Below are positions 56,701 through 64,000 of a stretch of 64,000 nucleotides of DNA, piece after piece. Origin of the DNA: Turbatrix aceti (Eukaryota; Nematoda; Chromadorea; Rhabditida; Panagrolaimidae); contig OZ017769.1 of NCBI GenBank assembly GCA_963969345.1, positions 1,488,001 through 1,552,000 of the forward strand. The letters are read 5' to 3'. Numbering within the stretch: the stretch's first letter is position 1; every line of letters begins with the position of its first letter. The translations under genes were made by a program, and so were the position numbers. The notes under the pieces were generated by a model. That model worked only from the letters and a program-made list of their open reading frames with translations, did not search any database and was not told where the DNA came from.

Positions 56701-59700
56701 ATTTCAAATTTGAATCAAAGCTAAATAATATTTATAAATAACTCATGCATCACAGAAAGGAAAGAAGCAAGCGTTTCACGCATCCGTTGTCCTTTATTTG
56801 CCTGAAGGGTACCTCCCTTCCAAACCGGCAATCTATAATAATAAATATTTAGCCGGACGGTTGGTAGGGTGCAAAACCAATTTTGTAGTCTTTAAAACTA
56901 ATGAAAGAACACTAATTTTTGTTCTAAAATTATTTTTTCTTTTCTTTTTCTTTTTTGCTTGCATCATTTCCAAGAATTTCTTCCAAGTCACCATTTAGGA
57001 TCCCTAATTGAACCTTTGAAGCCAAAATTGGGAGAACCATTGCACTTTGCCATTTTCCCTTTTCCCATCTTCAGTGAGCACAAAGAAGGGCACCAAGCTG
57101 GTGTTTTTGTCGTCATAATCGATTCATTGCCTTCACCCCAACTTTTGGGAAGAAGCGGAACACAAAAAAATTGGATGTACTGGATGAGGAGTATGTCGAC
57201 AAAACAGTTTCTTCAAATTTTTTCATCTCTTTTTTTGTGCTTTTCATGCCAAAGTCAGATGACAATGACCCTCTACCATGTCCCTCGAGAATCATTTGTG
57301 TCGCGTTTTCTCTTTCGTCTGCGTAGTACACAATTCTTGACGAGGTCATGTCTATGACACGACGACAACCATAAAAACAGATGGAAAATTATGCCATGAT
57401 TTGGATGGTCTGGTCCTTTTTTTCTTCGTTTTTTTCGGACGAGTTTCTAAATATTCGATTATTATTTGTCATCAAAAATTTATGATTTTTAGTCGCTTTG
57501 ATAAACAAAACCATCAAAAATTCTGGATATGAATTATTTCAATTTTTTTCTAGCGTTTTAATGCTTCACTGGTTTGCTTATCTATTATGATTCCTTTTTT
57601 TTGCCTCGTTTTTTGTTGTTTGCAAAATAACTCGCGAACAATTGAAAACATCAAAGCACTTATATGCACTAATGAGGAAGCCACAAAAACTGTAATATTG
57701 TGAGATACGTTTTCAATTGTTTCTAGTTTTTCGAATTAGCTTCTAAATACATACATACATGCTTGGCGCATTTCGAAAAAAATTTAGATCTCTTCCAGAT
57801 AAAAAAAAATACCATATTACAATAATCTAAAAAAATGTGACGAAAATGTAATCATTTTTTAGATGCACATTTTTATTATTTTGACCTTTACCGGAATGAT
57901 TTTTTTCAATCTTTTGTTGCCGCAGTGCAATTATTGTGCCGTGAATTATGTGAGATTGTGTGTTAAAAAAATTTAAATTGTTTGACACGCGCGACCTTGC
58001 TGACGGACAATTGGTATTTTTTGTTCATGATTGGTTGTAATTTTCATGGAATTTGATTATCTGAACGTGTAAATAGGATCAAAAAAATTCACTGATTCTA
58101 AATAGTATTTGTGTATTTTTGATGTCAAATTCAATTTTGAATGCAATTTTTTTTAGACATTTTTCAATCTTCAACCTGCCAAAAAAAATTTAATGGCATA
58201 AAATTCTGATTCACTTGACCTCCAAAAAAGTGTATCAATCTGCATTATTTTTTTTTAATATTTATTTTTGCATGCTTGTTGTTTGATGAGTCGACTAATA
58301 TTGCATAAGCCTATCGTTTCATACCGCACTTCATCTCTCCCTTCCTCTTCTTTTTCCTCTTCCCCGCGTGAACATCTGCGTGAACACAACACACACAAGG
58401 ACGGGGACACGCAAACCATCCCTCTTTCCTTTTTTTCACACTCTTTGCATTGGTAACATATTTTTTTTGTTGCAATTTTTTCTGTGGCTGAAAGAAAAGG
58501 AAACAAACCTCCCTCCCGGCTCTCTTCTGTTTCTTCGGCACTTTTCAAACAAGTACAATGTTATGCAAGGTGCCGTTTTGCTTGTAGCGTGCCGCAGAGA
58601 GATGTAAGCTTTTTTTTCTGTTTCGTACTTTCTTTTTTTTGCGCCTGCCGTCATCGCTTGCCGGCGGCGAGGGCACGCGCTTGCACAGACGAACAACAAT
58701 ATTTTATCCTTCCCCCAACATGTTGTTTGCCGAAACGGATGTTTGTTTGTTTTTTTTGTTGCCCGGATAAGTACAGGAAGGAATAGACAAAAAACAACTG
58801 TGCCGTGGATTAAAGGGAATAGAACAGTCCGGATATCGTAAAACAAGGCAAAAGGGCTGTTTTTTGCGGCTTTTTGCATGTTCTAAATTTTTTCTTTGCT
58901 TTTCCGAAAAAAAATATTTTACCCGTGTTTTGGCGCTGTTTTCCAATTTCAACCTCCACCAACACCATCTGCCGGCTATTTTGCTCTTCTTCCGGATGAA
59001 ATGCTTCTGATGCTTGCTCTTCAACTGGGCGCTAGCATGTGCTTACCACCAGGAAGTATACCACTTACACGAAGCCCAGAGGGAGGTGATAGTTAGTTGG
59101 GGAGACCAAAAGTGGTATTTTCTCGTCCTCTCAACAGGCATAGTATGTACATGCAACCATCGGCACTCACACGTGCCACTCTCGCCTGTATATTTATCAA
59201 ATCGTGCTTGTCACAGACATAAATTGAGGCTTTCACCTCTTCGCTCTTCGCGTGCATGAAAGGTGTTGTCGCTTCCTCTTTTTTTTCTTTTTTTCTTGTT
59301 GCTATGCGCATAGCTAACATGGAAATTTACGCATAATTCAGGTTAAAATTATTGGAAAAAAACTTTATTTAAAATGAATTTCGTTTTCTTTTGTTTTATT
59401 CTTTCGCCGACGAACGCGAATAATTTGATAGGACGCTTTGAACATCGTTACTCTAATTTTAACCTAATTTTTGTTCATTTTTTCAGTACGGAAAATTTAG
59501 CCTTGTTCGCAAACGAACACCACCAAAAAAATTTATTTTAGAAAAAAGTGTTTGTGAACAAAATAAATATAATTTTTTTTTTCCGTAAACAGTTTCTGTT
59601 TTTACTGTTTACTGAACTTGGGGCAACTTTGAGCACCCAAAAACAAAAGTTGCGTGATTTTTCTATTTTCATTGAACGATAAATTTTCAAGTTATTTTTT

Positions 59701-60763
59701 GTTCTTTGTTGACCGAAATCAACTGTTTCTTAGTTTTTGGTCCGTTTTTATGTTTTGTGAAATTAAAAAAAAACACAGTTTCAAAAAATGCTCTAAAGCA
59801 AAAAATTCTAAACAGAAAGATAAGTCGATTCCTGTTTCACCGGAACAAATTCATAACCCTTTCTTTTTCCTTCATCATTTTTCTGTGCCATTCGTCGCTC
59901 CACCTCCCCAGGGCAACAGCACGGTGCCTTTAGGGACGACCCGTAGAGAAAACTGCTGGTTTTGAACGATGGCAGCATCCTCCGGAGCTTATCCACATCC
60001 GGAGGGGTTGTGTTTGGCGTTCGCGTTCCCGTTTGTCGCCGTATTTTGTTTGTTTGTGTGCCGTGGCGTTTGTGTGTGTCTTCCCGGAAAAGTTTAGAAT
60101 TTCAGAAATAAGGACTTTTTTGTACTACGCTTTATTTTTTATTGGCATTGTTAGTCGAATTGATAAAATCTGTCGTCCTTTTTGCACTTTTTTTAAAGAG
60201 TGGAAGTCCTCTTTCATTTGGATGATTGCTTTCATCTGTCAACTTTTTTGTTTTTGTGGAAGGTTTCACGTGACCTCAAATAAATTGTTGCCATTGACTT
60301 TTCTAAATATTGCGTTGGGTTGTTTGACCTTTTTTTTAGTGTTATTTGCATGGAATCAGGTGTTCAGGGATGGACTAACGGTCGTTTTGTTCGCGAACAA
60401 ACACAAACGAACAAATAAATAATTTTTGTCGTTTGTACGAAATTTTTTAAAATCAATTCGATGAAAAAAAGTTTTTTCCAATTTTTATTGAATTTTTCTG
60501 TTCAAAAATGTTTGCCTATTTTGTAAACAAATTCGAACAAACTTGAAAATTCCCTTATTCCTTGTGGAAACGGATAACTGTATTTTTTCGATATTTTACG
60601 ATTTTTTTAAACGCTGAAAAAAAATTTGCCGAACCATTACTTATCATCTTAGCCCATCACTTATGCCGATAATCCAGTAATTTCAATGCAACATTTTTAA
60701 ACCCACCGATTCTTCATACCAGCATTGACTGTGTCCTAACTGTTGATTTATTATGTATGCCCT
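53781..60763. other. duplicate of the 7-kb gene-poor DNA
   Basis: Same content as 40106-47088, including the minisatellite (54980-55087) and the gttcg-type repeats. No gene seen. Confidence 0.6.
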
Positions 60764-63700
60764 CTTAAGTTCAGCTAATCCTTCTCTCTTTTTTCTGCTA
60801 CTTGTGGCCGTTGACTGAGCTCTTCCTTTTTTGTTTTCCGAAAGCAAAACATTTTTTATTATCTTGTTAGTGTCAATTAACCATTCAAACTTCTTTGCAA
60901 CCGAAAATCAAGTCTCATGCCAGATGCCAGATGGTCGTTGGCAACGCAACGACTCTAGTGGCACTCACTTAGAACTTATTTAGCATTCAGAACTAAAAAC
61001 TGAAAATTTTAAAAATTCATGATTTATTCTGTGCTTTCCCAGATTTATTTAAGGTGGGCTTGGAAAGTGAGAACCAACATACATAGTAAGTCTGGCTCGT
61101 GCAACAACAAAGTTTTTTTCCCAGCTAATACCCCCAAAGTTGGTTTACCATGAGTCAGGTCAGACATGACGCTTTTTGAGAGGTCGTTTTTCGAAGTTGA
61201 GCAAAAGGCCAAACAAAAAGGACAGAGCCGTCAAGGCCAATGATGCGTTGTGATGGATTAGTTTTTAGCGAAAACTATTTACAGGGCGACCAAAAAAATA
61301 TCAAGATAGTCAATTGGTCGGCCTAAATGGCTATGATGGTCTGGGGATTAGAATTGGGTTTTTTGAGGGGGAGGGAGTGCCTGGTTTTTTTAAGAGTGCG
61401 TCCTGAGTGCGTCCACAAACATTCTTTTAAGCATTTAAAAACGATACAAAATTTTTCAAATACAAAAAAACTTTTTTTTCCGAAATTTTAACAAACAGTT
61501 GAATACAATAATTTTTTAAAAGTATTTTTTTTGCACTCCGAAAAAAAACTAACGAATGGAAACAATTTCAATTTTTTATTGGAAGAAAAGCTGAAACTTG
61601 ATAGCCTTCAAAGCTGCAACCTGTATCAACTTTCCACTTCGTTTCTCTTTTTTTTTGCAAAGTGCACGAAAACCTTGCAATTCAAACAACAAGTTGAATA
61701 TTTTTTTAACCATTTATCATAAAAAAATTACTGCTTAGTTTCAATTTTCGGACGACAAAACAAACATCTGTTGACAAGCTTTGTGTTAAATTTATGATTT
61801 TTCAATTATTTGAACAGTCTAAAGAGCTGTTATAACAGCTTTAGTTAGTGGTGTTCCGTCGGCAGTAGTATAATAGTAGCATTAATGTGGGTTCCAACAA
61901 CTATCGCTGCCATTTGATCCCATTCATTACCCCGCTGAATGAAAAATGAATTGGTTTCCCGCGATCCGATCCGGCTGCAAGTTGGATTGGATCCTCCGCC
62001 GACGATCGCGATCGCAATCGTTGCTGCCGCTAGCATCGTTCGTTTGTTCGTTCGTTCGTTCAATTGCTTGCTAGCTTTTTTTCTTTTGACAGAACTGAGG
62101 GAGAGATGAATGATCAATCAGTCGAGTCGCGGAGTTTCGGAGGCCGGGCGCTTGGAAGCCTGACATTTATTCGTTTTTAATTGTGCGATGAATACATTTT
62201 TTATTAAATAACTTATTTGTACGCTGTTACTTTTGATGAGATTTTTCTGATCGATGTTCTGTTTTTTGTTTTGTTGCTGACCAGTATGAATTTTTCTTGA
62301 GGGCAATTTTGTTATCAAAAAAAAATTTCAAAACGAGTGAAATTATTTTTTTGCAAAAAAAGAAAAAAATACTGCAAAAAGTAAATTATCTAAAATTGCA
62401 GATATCCGTGTTCGAATGACTTTTTTTTATCGTTTTAAGCTCGGCGCTCCTGTTCATTGCCGTTGCCCATAAATTTTATTTTTTAGCCCCCAATTGTCTT
62501 CTTGTTTTTTTATTCGTTGGTTTTTTTGTTCTGTAGTTTTGTTTCCCTGATGACTGTTTTTTTTATTTGTTGTCGTTTTATCAGAATTTTGTTTTATTGA
62601 ACAAACAGAAAATTTTATACATTGTTTTACAGACTTGCGCACACATAAACGTGCGCTATGCGCGCAAAAATAGGGGGTTTAACACTAATCTCCACCGATT
62701 TTGACGAATTTTGCGATACCTGACTACTGCCTAAAGGGGGCACCTGGGGGGGCAGGTGTGTCATGCATGCACGGTCCGGTATATGTTATGTCAGAACTGC
62801 ATGTTAACACGGGGGGAACACTCGCTCACATGTTTGACACACGGGAGTAATTTTATCATGCTCCCGGTCTTCCAGGTAGTACCTGAACAGGTGAACACAA
62901 CAAGAAATCGTCCTTCATTGTTCGTTTGTTCGACGATGAGGCGCAGTTCATTCGTTGACCCCCTTCACTTTTTCCTTCCCCTGCAGTTCGTCGAGTGAGT
63001 GGTGTTCATTTGTAAAAATGAGTGGTTATGAATTTGAATTTGAATTGGAATTGGAATTCTCACCTGAGGGAGGGACAGTGAAGGTGAGATGAGGGGGTGG
63101 GGTGTTCCCTCACACCTTTGGTGAAAAAGGTGTCCGCGTCGGACTGAGTCCACCCGGAACTGATGGATGAGGGTCAGTAGGGAGGGGGGAGGGGGTGTTC
63201 GATCGATCAATGAGTTTTAATTATAACGCACATTTTTATTTTTAAAAACAATGGAAATTGGTTAAAAAATAAAGAAAAGATCGTCTGTTTTGTTTCAATA
63301 ATTTTTTAAATCGAAGCCAAAAACTTTTATGGTTTTAGAAATTTTTTTATTACACGAAACTACAAAAAAATAACACCAAAAGTTTTTTTTCTGTTTTTAA
63401 ATTTTTGATATTCCTTTTTTACGATTTATGGATGTTTTTTTTACGATTTTTCTGCTTATTACAATTTTCGACCCTTGATTCATTCCTGCAATATTTTACA
63501 CACCGAGAAATTTCTGTATCATGCAGAAAATGCACAAACTCTGATTATCATACATACCTGTAATGTATTATCATCACCTGAGTGTCCGCATATTTTTTTG
63601 TGCTACAAACAAACTCGATGAAAAGACTTATAAATAAAAGTTGGTTGTTCCTATTGATTGGCGTGTCTTCGAGAGTGATTAATGATGTATCAGAGCTAAT

Positions 63701-64000
63701 CCATTGATTATCGCACTTTTCTTCCTTTTTTTTTATATTTACCCATCAATATTCTGCACTTTTTTTGTTGCGTTCCTTTGTTCTTCTTCTTCCTGCATTT
63801 TTTTTGCGGGTACTTTACGGAAACATTTTTTTGTAATGCATACTTTTGTTTTTTGAACTTTTATGAGTGGTTATTTTTTTTCTTGTCAATCTTGTGCAAA
63901 CGAGCTCAGGTAATTGTCAAAAAACTCTATTTTTTTACAATGATTTTTTTTTCTTATTTTCTTTACAACATAATTTTTTTCTAATTAAAAATTTTGTTTC
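60764..64000. other. right flank, no supported gene
   Basis: Single-copy DNA after the duplication. It has a gttc tetramer run at 62039-62060, a short gaattt/ttggaa run at 63030-63058, a GC-rich interval (62740-63200) with overlapping ORFs but no clear splice-supported exon, and A/T-run DNA to the end. Confidence 0.45.

Larger units (their letters stand above)
47110..60763. repeat. segmental duplication, copy 2 (expanded to 13.65 kb)
   Basis: Partner of 36103-47088 in direct tandem orientation. It contains CK2-beta (intact), DBR1 (broken), a triplicated 1335-bp unit, the plus-strand exon copy and the gene-poor 7 kb. The right boundary is at 60763/60764, where the two copies part after gccct. 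Confidence 0.95.

Noticed and set aside
62756..63210. ORFs on both strands in a GC-richer patch of the right flank
   Set aside because: No recognised motif, no acceptor/donor pair giving a longer frame, and both strands look equally open.

Overview
The window is nuclear DNA of a small-intron animal. Genes are split by GT-AG introns, many only about 45-60 bp long, with T-rich acceptors (ttttcag or tttttag). The intergenic DNA is AT-rich and full of A and T runs. The recognisable proteins are animal ones: CK2 regulatory subunit, lariat debranching enzyme, ERp44, PDSS1, an OCIA-domain protein and a DUF4773 secreted protein. Intron style, a BTB gene and the short acceptors suggest a nematode or another compact ecdysozoan. 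I cannot fix the species, and I saw no rRNA, tRNA or CRISPR array.

Left part (1-16 kb): a five-exon 118-aa gene of unknown family (37-2275, -), a small signal-peptide/transmembrane protein (7330-8259, -), a DUF4773 secreted protein (10564-12056, +) that converges on an OCIAD-like gene (12208-13447, -), and a BTB gene with an acidic insertion inside its BTB fold (14524-16040, -).

Middle accessory part (16.5-27.5 kb): two intact eight-exon copies of an unrecognised signal-peptide/C-terminal-anchor protein (652 and 653 aa). Introns and the C-terminal two thirds are almost identical. Dense amino-acid changes sit in patches of exons 2-4, always in frame. Around them lie foldback elements, long inverted repeats, two tiny two-exon membrane-peptide genes and a fragment of the BTB gene.

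Housekeeping part (27.6-40.1 kb): PDSS1 (ubiquinone side chain, -), ERP44 (secretory quality control, -), a CK2-beta gene (-) facing a second CK2-beta gene (+), DBR1 (intron lariat debranching, -), and the last exon of an unidentified + strand gene that diverges from DBR1.

Segmental duplication (36.1-60.8 kb): about 11.0 kb carrying CK2-beta, DBR1 and about 7 kb of gene-poor DNA is tandemly repeated, nearly without change. In the second copy a 1335-bp piece (half of DBR1 plus its upstream region) is tandemly triplicated. All three of its DBR1 5' halves carry one 9-to-7-bp replacement that creates a perfect hairpin and a frameshift. This looks like a template-switch mutation. DBR1 is therefore intact only in the first copy, while the duplicated CK2-beta stays intact in both. 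60.8-64 kb is flanking DNA without a supported gene.
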